DNA of 64,000 bases from assembly GCA_025174535.1 (NCBI GenBank), contig JALBUN010000023.1, positions 1,984,001 through 2,048,000 of the forward strand, written 5' to 3'. A program made the translations under genes and the position numbers. This document shows, one piece after another, positions 44,347-56,597 of the stretch; the stretch's first letter is position 1, and the number at the start of each line of letters is the position of its first letter. The notes beneath the pieces were generated by a model, which did no database searches, was not told where the DNA came from, and saw nothing but the letters and a program-made list of their open reading frames with translations. The DNA is from Cantharellus purpuraceus (Eukaryota > Basidiomycota > Agaricomycetes > Cantharellales > Hydnaceae).

Positions 44347-46959
44347 ATGTTGGACCATTGCTCAATATCCCATAAAGGTACATCCTTCTATCCCTCTCTC
44401 TTCAAAAACACTTATCTTTCGAATCAGGTGGCATAATCTTCTGGTCTCGTTCGTTTACTCCTGCTGCAGAACAGCTAGCGGCTTCCTCAGCATCACCAGT
44501 CAACTCTCTCATTCGAGATGTCTTGATAGAAGGCAGAACGGCCGAGAGCAGCTATGAAAAGGATGGCTATGCCATTAAATGGTCTTTTGTCAATGATTTA
44601 GAGCTCATATTTGTGGTGCGTTTTCTTGACACGTCTCCTTGTGATAGCCACACATCGTCGGAGCGTTGCAGGTTGCGTACCAGCGTATTCTGCAGTTAAC
44701 GTACCCTGAAGAGCTTCTCAATGCCATGAAGACCTTGTTCTTGAAGTTGTTTCAGCCCTTCTTGTCGTCATTCGTTGCGTCCCTCCATCTAACAAGCACT
44801 TCCACCGTTGCTGTCGTCACGTCTACAATGCTTGACTTCCGTAAGGCATTTGAGGGATGGGACAAAGTGTTTGATAAGCTGCTTGCTGGATTCGAAGAAA
44901 GAGCGGGAAAGGTATAACAGCCTATGATCAAGTACATCGAGCTCCTAGTATTCAATTTCCTTCTCTAGGATCGCAACACCCGTCTCCGTTCGACACCAAA
45001 GTTTGTGGCGCCGTCGCCTCAGGAAGGTTCCTCGTCAGACTCTCTCGAGACGTGTGAGTTCAGCCGCTAACATACTACATTACTACTCAATCAACACCGG
45101 GCAGTACCTACAAAGACAAAAGAGTCGTCTCCCAATTCTGCAGAGGAAATAGCGCGTAATGTTGCAGCTCTGAAGTCCCGGATGAGAGGTAAGCCCGGTT
45201 CGGCTACAGGCCGTGGCAAAGCAGTCAGAAAAGGGGGTAGAAGCGGTGGGGTAGTACCCGGCTCAGAGTGAGTGGCTTTTGGTGATTCAATCCCAATCTC
45301 TGCTAACACCATGTGTTATGTTATCGAATCATAGGTCGGACAGTAATGCGCCGCAAAAGCGCAAGCCCGAAAAGGTGGCTCGGAAGTGGGATGATTCTGT
45401 AATCACCGAGAAAGATATGGCGGCTCTCGACTTTAGTGTCGATGGACCTGGTGTCGCGGATGCATCGGACATTGTTCTAGACGCCTTGATCGACGAGGAT
45501 TCACTTGGAGTTAAGAAGGATGGGATCTATGAAGTCAAGGACTGGGATTTCTCATCTGGAAAGCGAGATGAAGAGAATGAAGATGACCTCATATCTCAAG
45601 CACTCAACTCGGTGACTCCGGTAAACAGCAAAACCCAGCTGGATAATGCTCCCAGTTCAACGTTAGGAAGCATCTTTGCTCGCCTGACAGGATCAAGAGT
45701 TCTCACTGAGCAAGACTTGAAGCCCGTATTGAGCGCTATGCAGGATCACCTTATGAAAAAGAACGTTGCCAAAGACATAGCAGAACAGGTCTGTGAGGGC
45801 ATTGGTGAATCGCTCAAAGGTAAGAAGATCGGTGGCTTCAGAGGTTAGTGATCTGTCATTATCTGTGTTTTTCTAAAATGTGTATTCCCCTCATAGGGAT
45901 CAAATCCGAAGTGCAGGCTGCCCTGTCTACCACTCTCACACGCATCTTGACACCAAAGTCATCAACGGATCTTCTCCTTTCTATCCGCAGCAAACTCTCT
46001 TCTGCTACTGCATCAACGTCTTCTGCCGGACGCACACCATATAGTATCACCTTCGTTGGCGTCAATGGTGTTGGCAAGTCGACGAACCTCTCCAAAGTCT
46101 GTTTTTGGCTTGTCCAGAACGGATTGCGTGTATTGATTGCAGCGTGTGATACGTTTCGAAGTGGAGCTGTTGAGCAACTAAGGGTGCATGTGCGCAACCT
46201 GAGTATGCTGAGTGCAAGAGAGAGTGGGTCGGTCATGGTAGAGTTGTATGAGCGAGGGTATGGGAAGGATGCGGCTGGCATAGCGAGAGATGCCATTGCC
46301 TATGGTAAGTCCATTGCACAGGACTCTTTGTATGGCATTGATCTTCTGCCTCACAGCCAAAGATTCCGGGTTTGACGTTGTACTAATTGACACCGCTGGA
46401 AGGATGCAAGACAACGAAGTATGTTCCTTGATCAATATCAACTTTGTCATCTCACTCCCTTCTACAGCCCCTCATGCGTGCCTTGGCTAAAGTATGTGCT
46501 TATATCGCCACTGGTCTGAGTGCAACTGATCTTGCCTCACCAAGCTTGTCTCAACTAACAACCCCGATAAAATCATCTTTGTTGGTGAAGCGCTGGTCGG
46601 AAATGAAGCCGTGGATCAGCTGTCCAAATTCGACAGGTCTCTGAAAGATTTCAGTACCGTTGCTGGCGGTCCAGGAAAGGGACGTGGAATTGATGGGATG
46701 TTGGTCACTAAATGGGACACAGTGGATGATAAGGTAACACAGCATCATTTGCTGCATTTGAAGCTGACTCACCGTCACAAGGTTGGTGCTGCACTCTCTA
46801 TGACGTACGTCACTGGGCAACCAATTTTGTTCGTGGGTTGTGGTCAGGTAAGCAATCAGCATAGACACCAGCCTTCTTATTCATCGCTCCCTTTAGACGT
46901 ATACGGACTTGAGGCAGTTGAGGGTCAGTAACGTGGTCCAAGCTCTTCTAAGCGACTAG
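44347..46959 (+). CDS. SRP101: Signal recognition particle receptor subunit alpha
   Basis: GTPase at the ER membrane that receives the SRP-ribosome complex. The short first exon [10 protein letters not shown] (44347) joins over an intron to [20 protein letters not shown], the SRX domain; [20 protein letters not shown] continues it. A basic linker follows ([24 protein letters not shown]). The N domain is [20 protein letters not shown] to [16 protein letters not shown]. The G domain has G1 [15 protein letters not shown] (about 46050-46095), [16 protein letters not shown] (about 46140-46180), [12 protein letters not shown] (about 46385-46420), [18 protein letters not shown] and [13 protein letters not shown]. 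It ends [20 protein letters not shown] with TAG at 46957-46959. All SRP-GTPase motifs are intact. Confidence 0.96.
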
Positions 46960-47212
46960 ATGACACTTCATTTTCCTGTGTAATGTTAACTTATTATCTC
47001 CGAAAAAACATGATTCTCCCAACACCCGTAATTTTATAGCGATTTGACGGCTCTGGATTCTCCAAACTATCTACAAACTCCTCTCTGTAGCCATGTAGCA
47101 CAAATACACCTTTTTGGGAGGCAACGAGTGCGCATTTCTTTGGGAGGCAAAAATGACAGGCAAAGGGAAAATACAAGTTACAAGTAATGAGTGTATGTCT
47201 CGCGACGATCGC

Positions 47213-48486
47213 TTATACTCTTTCAGAGGTATTATCCCATGTATGCGCCATCGAAAGACTGCCGGGTGTAAATTCTCGTTCCGTTGCTGACGTAGTGTGT
47301 ACTTTCTCCAATACAGAGCCACTCCACATGCCTGGGGCGAATGGTGGCGGGAATTCATCTCGTGACACCATGTGCCCTGCGTTTGGGACGACAGGCATAA
47401 ACTCTGCGGAAGGAGGCATACGCATCTGCCTGCGGCGACGCATCAAGTACATAGCGGCTAAAGCTATGAGCGCAAGCGCAAGCGCGCCTCCTAGTACGCC
47501 ACCTGCAATGGATGCCGCGCGGGCTGGGGAATTTCCTGAGGTTTTCGAGTTTGCCTGAGTTGAGGAGCTGGCTGGAGAGTTGCTGGGTATAAACGTCATC
47601 TGATCACCTGTGGGTGACCCAGGCGTTGAGGGCAATATGGATGATGGCTCAGGCAAAGCTGCCACCAGTGAAGACTCGGATGCATCTGGTAGAAGATGCA
47701 ACTTGAGTATAGCACCATGGAGGAACTATGGACTACCCACTTTGGACAATCCCTTCTACGTTGAACACGTTATTTGCAACTAAAACAGAGGTCCATGGTG
47801 GTAGTGGTATTGGTTTGACGATAGTCTTAATCGGAAAACTGACATATATGAGATCATATCTCAAAACTCGAAAGAAATCGTAGTGCTCACTTGTTTGCTG
47901 CGTCCCACTGTTGCAGCCTATTGTCGAGTCATATGAGAATTTACGATGCCGACAACATTGAACGATGCATACGTGGGTAGGAAGCTCTGATTTGCTATAA
48001 CAGTCGTAAGCTCCTGAGTTGTCGCATTTGGGTATCTAAGACAGGCGAGACAAGCTGCCGCGATGTTGTAGGTTGGCAAACCACACGAATTGCAGTTCCC
48101 TACCCCACGACTTCCGCGCCGGATGGACATGCCTTTTGGAAGTGTTAGCAGGGAGAAAGGGTTACAAAAAAATGAAACCATGGAGGTATCCATACCACTT
48201 CCTAGGGAACAGCATCCAAAATGGACACCATGCTGCATGAGTTGGTGACCCAACTCGCAAGGGTCCTGGCCAGTCAGCTCTAAAGGCTTCCACCACGAAT
48301 TGTTTGTGCTGGCAGGACATTCAATCGGGAGAAGAGAATCCAACGAGGATGCGGGTGCCTTTATGCAAGAGATCAGCACTGCAATAATGAACCGATTCTA
48401 CTACTGACCTCCTGGCTCGCACAGGAACGAAGAAAAAGAAAAATGACCGGCAATAACGAGAGTGTGCTAGATAACCATGGGTACAT
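47213..48486 (-). CDS. Secreted-type Cys-rich single-pass membrane protein
   Basis: Surface protein of unknown role with the layout common in mushroom genomes. ATG 48486 gives a signal peptide (MYPWLSSTLSLLPVIFLFLR, then SCASQE). Over an intron an ectodomain with paired cysteines follows: IECPASTNNSWWKPLELTGQ, DPCELGHQLMQHGVHFGCCS, GNCNSCGLPTYNIAAACLAC, then a tail exon with IVKPIPLPPWTSVLVANNVF. The last exon has a Ser/Pro/Thr stem, a membrane helix (AASIAGGVLGGALALALIAL), a stop-transfer block MRRRRQMRM and a cytoplasmic tail ending WDNTSERV; stop at 47213. Intron borders between ectodomain exons are inferred. It is divergent from the secreted beta-barrel protein gene. Function is unknown; surface sensing or adhesion is a guess from layout. 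Confidence 0.72.
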
Positions 48487-49092
48487 GTTCGGCCAGCTGC
48501 CAGTCCAGCTGGAGTCACGGTAGAGTATGAAGAGAGGAGACTCCAGGTGTAGTAACTGGGCTGGGATAGCGATGCGAGTACATCAGGGCGCTGATCACTA
48601 GTTGATTGCCTTGCTTCATTCTCCAATTGTATGATGATATAGAATCAAGTGGGAAAGTAAAGTATGAGCTGTTGCCGTATGACCGGCTGACACCTGTTGC
48701 CATGTGGAGCCAACGGTAGACACGGCTCGTCCCATTCCGCACCCGATGTCACTCGTCAGGAATCTTCAAAGAAATGACTTGACGGGGGCCAGCGGTGTTC
48801 GTGTCAGGGTGTTTGGAAGAAGAATGGAATTGCGGCAAACGATGCCCGGTGTCCTCATACCTTTGCCTTAGAGTCACCACTTGGCTTCGTCTGATCAGGT
48901 GTGACCTGTGTGACACTGCATTTGAATTCCAGCTCCGACGTCCCATGCCCCACACACGCCTTCTCCGACCTCTATCCCTTTGACCGCCGTCCTCAACGAC
49001 TGACTTTTACTCGTCCCACTTACTGGCTGATCAGCCACCACGATCTCTACATATCCACTCTTTTCCCGCGTCGTTCCCGGAAATTCCTCACT
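48487..49092. other. Divergent promoter region for two surface or secreted proteins
   Basis: About 600 bp between the membrane protein (-) and the beta-barrel protein (+). Open frames on the minus strand run into the next gene and look like shadows. Pyrimidine-rich sequence precedes the beta-barrel start (about 49040-49090). Confidence 0.4.
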
Positions 49093-50086
49093 ATGCGTTA
49101 CCAACCCTTCATCTTCACCGCCCTTTTGTCCATAGCGCTCCCTCTGTTCACGACCGCCGAGCACCATGGGCCGTCCAGTCGTCGCCATAATGCCCTTGCC
49201 AATCGCAAACGTACAGGACTGGAGCTTCAGGAGTTCCACAAACGTGACAACAATGCACGTTTTACGTTTTACGATGTTGGCCTGTGAGTCCAGTTCGTGT
49301 TTGGAGAGCGCTCTTGATCCTGACTTGGTGCTCAGTGGCGCTTGTGGCAAAACTAACGTTGCCTCCGATTTTGTTAGTATACTTTCACGTTCTGATGCAG
49401 CCACCGTGTCTGACACCACCCTTCATAGATCGTTGCGCTTAATTCCTGCGTACGTGGTGCACTGTGCCACCAATTCGAGAAATTCATCGTTTCTATAGGA
49501 ATATGGTGGTGGCTCTCCTGGGCCCCAATGCTTCAAGATGATTACCATCGAATACCAGGGCAAGCAAACCCAGGCTCAGATCATGGATGAAGTGCGTTCT
49601 CAATTAGTCGCACCTTTTGTATCTTTAAAATTTGTATGTCTTCAGTGTCCCGGTTGCCCATGCGGTGGCCTTGACATGAGTACGGGTCTATTCAATTTCT
49701 TTGCGCCCGAAAGCGTGGGTGTGCTCTACGGGAACTGGTGGTACGGTGGCGGTGGCGCTGCGCCTGCGCCCTCTTCTACGCATAAGCCCACCCCAACTTC
49801 TACATGGGTCCCACCCACAACCAGCAGTTCAAAGTGGGTTGACCCCTCGCCATGGACATCCCAGACAAGCTCTTCATGGGCCACGAGCTCGTCAAAATCG
49901 TGGAGCTCCTCGTGGTCTTCCTCCTCCTGGAATTCCACGACTTGGTCATCTCACAGTAGCACCAGTGCATCCACGAGTTATACCCCCACCGCCACTGCCT
50001 CTGTCCTGCCTGCCGCAGAGAACCTAAAGGGTGTGAATTCGCTCCTCGGTCAGCTCGGTCAGCTCGTTGTGCAATATGGCTCGTAA
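49093..50086 (+). CDS. Secreted double-psi beta-barrel (RlpA/expansin-like) protein with Ser/Thr/Trp-rich tail
   Basis: Extracellular protein, possibly wall-loosening. ATG 49093 gives a signal peptide, MRYQPFIFTALLSIALPLFT, cut near TTAEHH. A pro-like region with NRKRTG and HKRDNNA (possible KEX2 sites) precedes the barrel: RFTFYDVGL, joined over introns to GACGKTNVASDF, IVALNSC, EYGGGSPGPQCFKMITIEYQ and CPGCPCGGLDMSTGLFNFFA, with the usual cysteine pairs and an ESVGVLYGNWWYG end. The C-terminal third is Ser/Thr/Trp-rich and probably O-glycosylated. It ends LGQLGQLVVQYGS with TAA at 50084-50086. Only the DPBB domain is present, without an expansin carbohydrate-binding domain. Five exons; two of them are about 20-40 nt. 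Confidence 0.8.
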
Positions 50087-50676
50087 AAGCCGTACACATC
50101 TTGTTTTTGTTTCGGGATTTCATCTAGATATATTGCTACCGATACCCTCCCCATACGTTTTTTTTACACTTTTATTGCTTTCCCTGTGTAGTTGACCGAC
50201 ACGACTTGATGTCACGGGAAGAGGGTTTCTCAAGGATAAGCTCAAATACCCAACGGTTCCCGTGTCTTAGCTGTCTGATGTTTCAATGTTCATAGCCTTG
50301 TTTTCAGTTGTGACTATGTTTATCATATTGTGTTGATGTAGGGTTGACGTCGGATAACAGGGCATCACCGTAGAGCACAATAAGACTGTATGGACAGCTA
50401 TGGACATTGCCATAACCAGAGGGCATTTACGCCCGTTCATTTCAGCCTTGAGGCTTGACAAACGGCATGCGATTTCTCCTTTGATTCGACTCTCTTGCCC
50501 TTGTTCTTTTGATATTTCCCGAGCTGCACGTCCTCAGCTAGGTCGAGGTGCGCGTCCAACTGGTTCTGCCCTCATGTAGGCTAGGCTGACGCTCTTCGTA
50601 GCTTAGGTCTCGCTACTCCTGTATATCACCCCCTTTAAATACTTTCGCAGAACTTGCTGTCTTGCTGTCATCAACG
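50087..50676. other. Intergenic, no gene recognised
   Basis: About 590 bp holding the terminator of the beta-barrel gene (T-rich near 50156-50165) and the promoter of the next gene. No conserved frame seen. Confidence 0.4.
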
Positions 50677-51732
50677 ATGGCCTTGACACACTCGGATACT
50701 GTACACTCTCCCACTTCAAGCCTTTCTGGCTCTTCATTCTCTATGTTCACCTCCCCTCTTTCGTCTGATGACCTTTTTGAGGCCATTGACGAATCATGCT
50801 CGGAGGAGGATGAGATCGTATGGACTGCACATGAGGTCAACCCCGATGAGGACTTTATCCTCATCCCGCAGTCCCATGCACCCGTTGAGCCCGTCTCTTC
50901 GAAATGTGCCGAAGAAGGCTGTGACGCCCTGCCTCCACAAGAGGCGTTTTCCAGTCTCTCCCTCCATGACGTAGCCTCTGCTACGCCTACCACACCTACT
51001 ACACCTACGCTCCCACCTCACAAGAGCAGGCCTAAGCCTAGAAAGCCTCTGGCTCACAAGGGCCGCAGATCCGCCGGTGCCCCCTCTGAGGTGAGTGGGC
51101 AATCGCTGGCGTCGACCGCGCCCAAGTTCCATAGAGGCCGAAGGGGACGAGGGGGGGAAGATGCATTGACGTCGTATCCGTCGCCTTCTCCGTCTCCCGA
51201 AAGGGGTGCTTCTCCTTTAAGCAAGGGCCATGATGCAGATCCTGGGCGAGTCCGGTTTGGCGACCGGCCTCTTGTGGAGGAAATCGATGGGGAATGTGAG
51301 CCCGTCTTTACTAAGTATGAGGACGCAGTGCGTTTTATCACATCGTCGGTCATGTTCTTTTTCCAAATGGTACTTCTACTAAACGACCACTCCAGGTTCC
51401 TCTCCAACCCATCCGCTGCACTCACCTGTTCAACGTACACCCGACTCACTTTTCTTCAGTCACTCATCATTGAGCTCGGTCTCATGTCCCCTAGCTCTGC
51501 ACTTCCATCGTCGATGAAGTCTGCAAAACATTTCCTCAAGACACGCGCTTTCATTAATATCGGCGAATATTTATCCGTTCGCGAACAGGGGCTTGACAAG
51601 CTCCAGCAAATCATGTTTAATAACAGGAGGGAACTTACCAGCGACCTCAGGAGGAAGAAGGGCGGCAAGAAAGCGGACAGAAGATGGGTGAAGCGGCTTG
51701 GATTGAGTGTCCTCCTTGTATCGGTGTTTTGA
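50677..51732 (+). CDS. Conserved-looking unknown protein with RVxF motif
   Basis: Uninterrupted frame of 351 residues from ATG 50677 to TGA at 51730-51732, unusual for this intron-rich window. The N-terminal half is disordered, Ser/Thr/Pro/Glu-rich (SCSEEDEIVWTAHEVNPDED; TPTTPTTPTLPP) with basic patches (KSRPKPRKPLAHKGRR; FHRGRRGRGG). GRVRFGDRPLVEEIDGE has an RVRF at residues 191-194, fitting the RVxF docking motif for protein phosphatase 1. The C-terminal third is ordered and helical: FLQSLIIELGLM, SAKHFLKTRAFINIGEYLSV and LQQIMFNNRRELTSDLRRKK. No known catalytic domain is seen. A PP1-regulator role is inference from one short motif. Confidence 0.7.
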   Translation: MALTHSDTVHSPTSSLSGSSFSMFTSPLSSDDLFEAIDESCSEEDEIVWTAHEVNPDEDFILIPQSHAPVEPVSSKCAEEGCDALPPQEAFSSLSLHDVASATPTTPTTPTLPPHKSRPKPRKPLAHKGRRSAGAPSEVSGQSLASTAPKFHRGRRGRGGEDALTSYPSPSPSPERGASPLSKGHDADPGRVRFGDRPLVEEIDGECEPVFTKYEDAVRFITSSVMFFFQMVLLLNDHSRFLSNPSAALTCSTYTRLTFLQSLIIELGLMSPSSALPSSMKSAKHFLKTRAFINIGEYLSVREQGLDKLQQIMFNNRRELTSDLRRKKGGKKADRRWVKRLGLSVLLVSVF

Positions 51733-52328
51733 GGATCTAACCTTGCTCAAGAGTCCATCATGTCACTTTTACGGCTTCACAGGCGCTCGAGGACATCTTT
51801 TGCCGACATCATTCAGCCCATGCCCTACAGCGATTTTACATTCGAAATTCTAAATTTCGCCGTCGAGTGGATCGGCATTTTAATGTACCAGTATCATCCA
51901 CAGTGTTGTTCCAATCTCAAATAAAAGCCGGTATTGTTCTTGATAGTCTTCCATTAGCTATTAAGATGTACGCAAGTGTTGCGGGTCTATCTTTGTGCAA
52001 TATAGATGTTTTCAACGCGTATCTTTAGTTCAGTGGTACAAGTTGCTGCCGCATACGTCCGTCTGGGCGGCAGGGACGAAATTGATGGAAGAAACATCCG
52101 TTGGATATCAATTCAGGATAAGGCAACCTCAACTAGTTATATGTCTGTCACTTGGAGAGGCTTAGACGTTGGGTCCAAAATGTCTCGTGATTTGCTTGAA
52201 CAGGAGACAAGCCAACAGTTGAATGCATCATGCGTTATACTCTTATCTGAATTCCTCTTGACAATATTCCCCTGGACCATATGGCTGAAAAAACATGGTT
52301 GTCATTAAACGGGGAACGCAATACCAAA
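51733..52328. other. Convergent intergenic region
   Basis: About 600 bp between the unknown gene (+) and NDUFV2 (-). A tRNA-like phrase TTTAGTTCAGTGGTACA at 52023-52039 has no matching T-arm or acceptor stem. No gene called. Confidence 0.4.
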
Positions 52329-53256
<928 letters not shown>

Positions 53257-53364
53257 CTTTTGAAACTTGTTTGTTCCGCCAAACAAAGACGCGCAGACGG
53301 CTATTTGAAGAGGAGACTTGTTGCAATAAATGTTAGAACACTAACCCTAATCTCTCTCTACTCC

Positions 53365-55473
53365 ATGTTCGCACGTGCAAGTTCCAGGCTAGGCAGCAGG
53401 GCATTCTCGTCAGCCAGAGCTCATGCTGCGCCAAAGTCTAGCCATGCCCAATGGCTCGCTGCATCTTCAACTATTGCTGGTGTCTCGCTGTATGTCATCT
53501 CCAAGAAGCCCGTGTATAACGACGCCCCTAGCACTGGAAACGCGTCTTCTTCTAAACAGCAACTTGAAGACGTCGGCCTAAGCCCGCTCGTCTGGGGGTC
53601 TAACTTGTAACTCTGTCCAATACTGTGTAATTTCATTCGTCCTGACATATACCAGGAACCACCTCCTTGCCCCTGAACAAGATTCGAATGACTGCGTCAA
53701 GTCTCCTACGTATGCACCCGAGCTGTTCTCGTGCCCCTTGAGAGACCTTGCGTTCAGCAGCAGTCATGCAGCTTGCGTCGATGCAAGTGGTAACGTGTAC
53801 CAGTGGGGTGACTCCTTCTTTGGCTCTGAGCACGTAGAAACCAAACGGCCGCGATTGACACTACAGGGAAAGGTGTGTCTAAACATGTGAAAGACCCCTG
53901 CATTTGTGAATTTCGACTTTCTAGAATATTGTTTCATTAGCGATTACCCCAAGCAAGATATTCGCTCTTTCTGCGTCGGGAAGAATTTATGTTCTTTCTT
54001 CGTCTTTGAGCCGCCAATTGGCTACCCAAAGCCTCCGAAGCATATGGAGCCTGTTTGGTTCTAGTGCTCCACAGACTTCGTTTGCTATCCTGGACACAGA
54101 CGTACCCCTTGGCTGGGGCGAGCGGTAACAATATTCCACTTTCATTCAATGCTTTCTTCATTTTTATGATCAGATTCACATCCATCTCTGCTGGTTCTGA
54201 CCACCTTCTCGCTCTAACATCACGGGTCAGTGATTAATTTTCTGTGATTGCGCTCTCCCATCTGCTGATATTCAAACATGTTACTGTTGTGTTCCTTAGA
54301 GTCGAACTTTCGCTCATCCAGTCACTCGCTCAGCAAATTGGCATGGCCAGCTTGGGCTTCGCAAAATTTTCATACATGATCCAATGGATCCGTCAAAGAC
54401 ATTACCTCTGGAACTCCTTCCAAAATCCGCATGTGATAGTCTCCTCCGCAGCGAGAGAAAATCACCACTTGAAAGCTACCGCAGCGAAGCCCAACCGTCA
54501 GATCCTGTGGACGATAAAACGGCGGGATTTTGTGGCTATTTGTTCGAAGTGCCAGCGTTGCGTGGTGTGAACGTCCAACAAGTAGTTGCCGGAGATCGTA
54601 CAAGTTTTGTAGTAACACATGGGAACGGACGTGTTTTAGGTTGGGGCGCAAATGAATTCGGCCAACTAGGTTTAGGGGCGAATGTTACGCTACCTAGCGT
54701 ATCCGTGCCTACCGAAGTCGTGCTGAGCAAGTTTACCGGGAGAGGCACATTGAGTCGATGCTTGAGTATTGCGGCAGGCACGTACCTTTCTCTCAGTGAT
54801 GTTCAATCTAATCGGATGGACAGGTGGCGATCTTACCTTCTTTACTGTCGAAAGAGATATCACTACAGGAGCAAGCACCGTCGACGTTCTGGCGTGCGGG
54901 AATGGCCAGTGGGGAGGACTTGGGAATGCTGCGTACTCCAACGCACAAGGAGTCCCGGTCAAAGTTAAAAGTATCAGTGGTATCCTTGAGTGTTATTATC
55001 ATTCCGTATGTGCCGCATGCCTGTTCTTACACAGTCCACCTCTAGACGACTCGAAGACGAACTTGTTGAGCCCTCTGAAACCGTATCACATCTCCGTCGC
55101 GCCTGGTCCCGTGAGCACCAGCGCTGGAATGCGCCCTTCCACTTCGGGTCATGTCATCGCTACGCTTGACACTATACCCTTGTCTTACCCATCTCCAAAT
55201 AGCATCGCTGCTATTGATACTGCAGGCTCCCCGGGACGAGATATCCTCACGTGGGGTTTGAATCAGCATTATCAACTAGGGAACGGAAAACGCGCAAGCA
55301 TCAATGCTCCTACTCCTGTGGAGACTGCCGACCGTGAGGGGCGGTTGATGTGTAAGGTCAGCAAAAAGAAAGTGAAAGACTTCAGTGGCAACGTTGTGGG
55401 GAGAAGGATAAATATTGAACAAAGAGCTGTCGCGGGTCCAGGCATATCGGTTATCTATTGGAGAACTGTGTAG
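53365..55473 (+). CDS. FMP25: Fmp25-like mitochondrial protein with RCC1 repeats
   Basis: Mitochondrial inner-membrane protein related to yeast Fmp25, needed for respiratory-complex assembly. MFARASSRLGSRAFSSARAH (start 53365) is a typical presequence; WLAASSTIAGVSLYVIS is a possible membrane helix. SPLVWGSNLNHLLAPEQ opens the RCC1-type beta-propeller. Repeats follow: CVDASGNVYQWGDSFFG, ISAGSDHLLALTSRG, VVAGDRTSFVVTHGNGRVLG, WGANEFGQLGLGANVTLPS, CGNGQWGGLGNAAYSNAQG and TWGLNQHYQLGNGKRASIN. The end is AVAGPGISVIYWRTV with TAG at 55471-55473. A family phrase VPALRGVNVQQ is present. About six short introns; their borders are by eye. Confidence 0.87.
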
Positions 55474-56597
55474 ATCTGTCATGGACAATGTAAGTTATTA
55501 GAGCATATCGGGGAAATTCACGATCTGCAGGTCAAGCACGGAACTTGGAAGCTCTTGGCTTGAAAACCCTCCCCATCCTACAATCTATTTCTTCCTTCGG
55601 AGGAGGTTCCGTTTCCTCGATTCAGTCAGCGCCACTTCAGCACGAGAAGAACTATCCACGTAGGACTCAGCATGGCTTGCGCTGTGCCTCTACCCAGCCA
55701 ATGCATCCATTTTGAGTTGACCCCTAGTACGCGAAGAAATGGGTCAACAGTACTTAAAGCGTTGAGTAGATACGGAGCGTGTCGAAGATCTAGTATACGG
55801 TCATTGCTCAACCGACTCTGAAACATTAATTTTTCCTCTCGCGCGAAGAATGGGCAAACAAACAGTTTTCCAAGTACAACAATTCCCCTCATCTATTGAT
55901 ATCATCAATCAATCTCTCATGGATAAATTAGCGGCGAGAGATGAATGGATTCGACCTGCTGAATAGATGTAGGTAACTGTACTAGATCGTCAGAAGCGGT
56001 CATCAATTCAAAGCAGCCTCAACTGCAATTTTTTTTTTCAAGTTTCTGAGTTAGAGCTAGCCCTTGGGATAAATTTACATAATAGGTACCTTGCTCAGGT
56101 GCTTACGCGCACGGCTCAGTGCAACAATTCAACCACCTATCAATATCAGACCATAGTTTGTATGATAAAGCGATAGAGGCTGCTCATGTCACAAGCAGCG
56201 GACCCGTTCGCTGTGCATGTGCTCGCGCCCTACTACAGATAGCGCGAGTAAGACTATGCAGTATTAGTCTATTGAATCACAATTTCACATGCTCTGACTT
56301 GTTTTGACAGAGACATGCATTGATTTACTTATTCTAAAGGCCGCGAGGGGGTGGATGGGAGGCTCAATGACTGTGTTACTATGATGACACGTCTCCTGAG
56401 GGCTAAGGTCACCGTCTCAGTTTGTGCGATCGCCCCTGGCAGACGATGAGATTTCTCATCTGGCATTCGAAACCTTACGATGATTATTCGGCCACCGGGT
56501 TTCGATTCTCTTTGCTCCAACAGGCTAGTCCTCTTAAGCTCTTGCTCAGGTTCATTTTTACACCTTACTTGTCCTGCAATCCTTGGGCTTTACAACA
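55474..56597. other. Intergenic, 1.1 kb upstream of trehalose phosphorylase
   Basis: Holds the terminator of FMP25 and the promoter of the trehalose phosphorylase gene. A T-run occurs near 56029-56038. A minus-strand frame at 55626-55892 resembles nothing known. No gene called. Confidence 0.4.

Noticed and set aside
45859..46296. Minus-strand frame of 145 residues
   Set aside because: Antisense to the G domain of SRP101, which has intact GTPase motifs; a shadow.
48895..49419. Minus-strand frame of 174 residues
   Set aside because: Overlaps the signal peptide and first exons of the beta-barrel gene and shows no domain; a shadow.
52019..52090. tRNA-like phrase with a D-arm look (TTTAGTTCAGTGGTACA)
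   Set aside because: No T-arm GGTTCGA-type sequence and no acceptor stem could be paired around it; the anticodon arm is not formed either.
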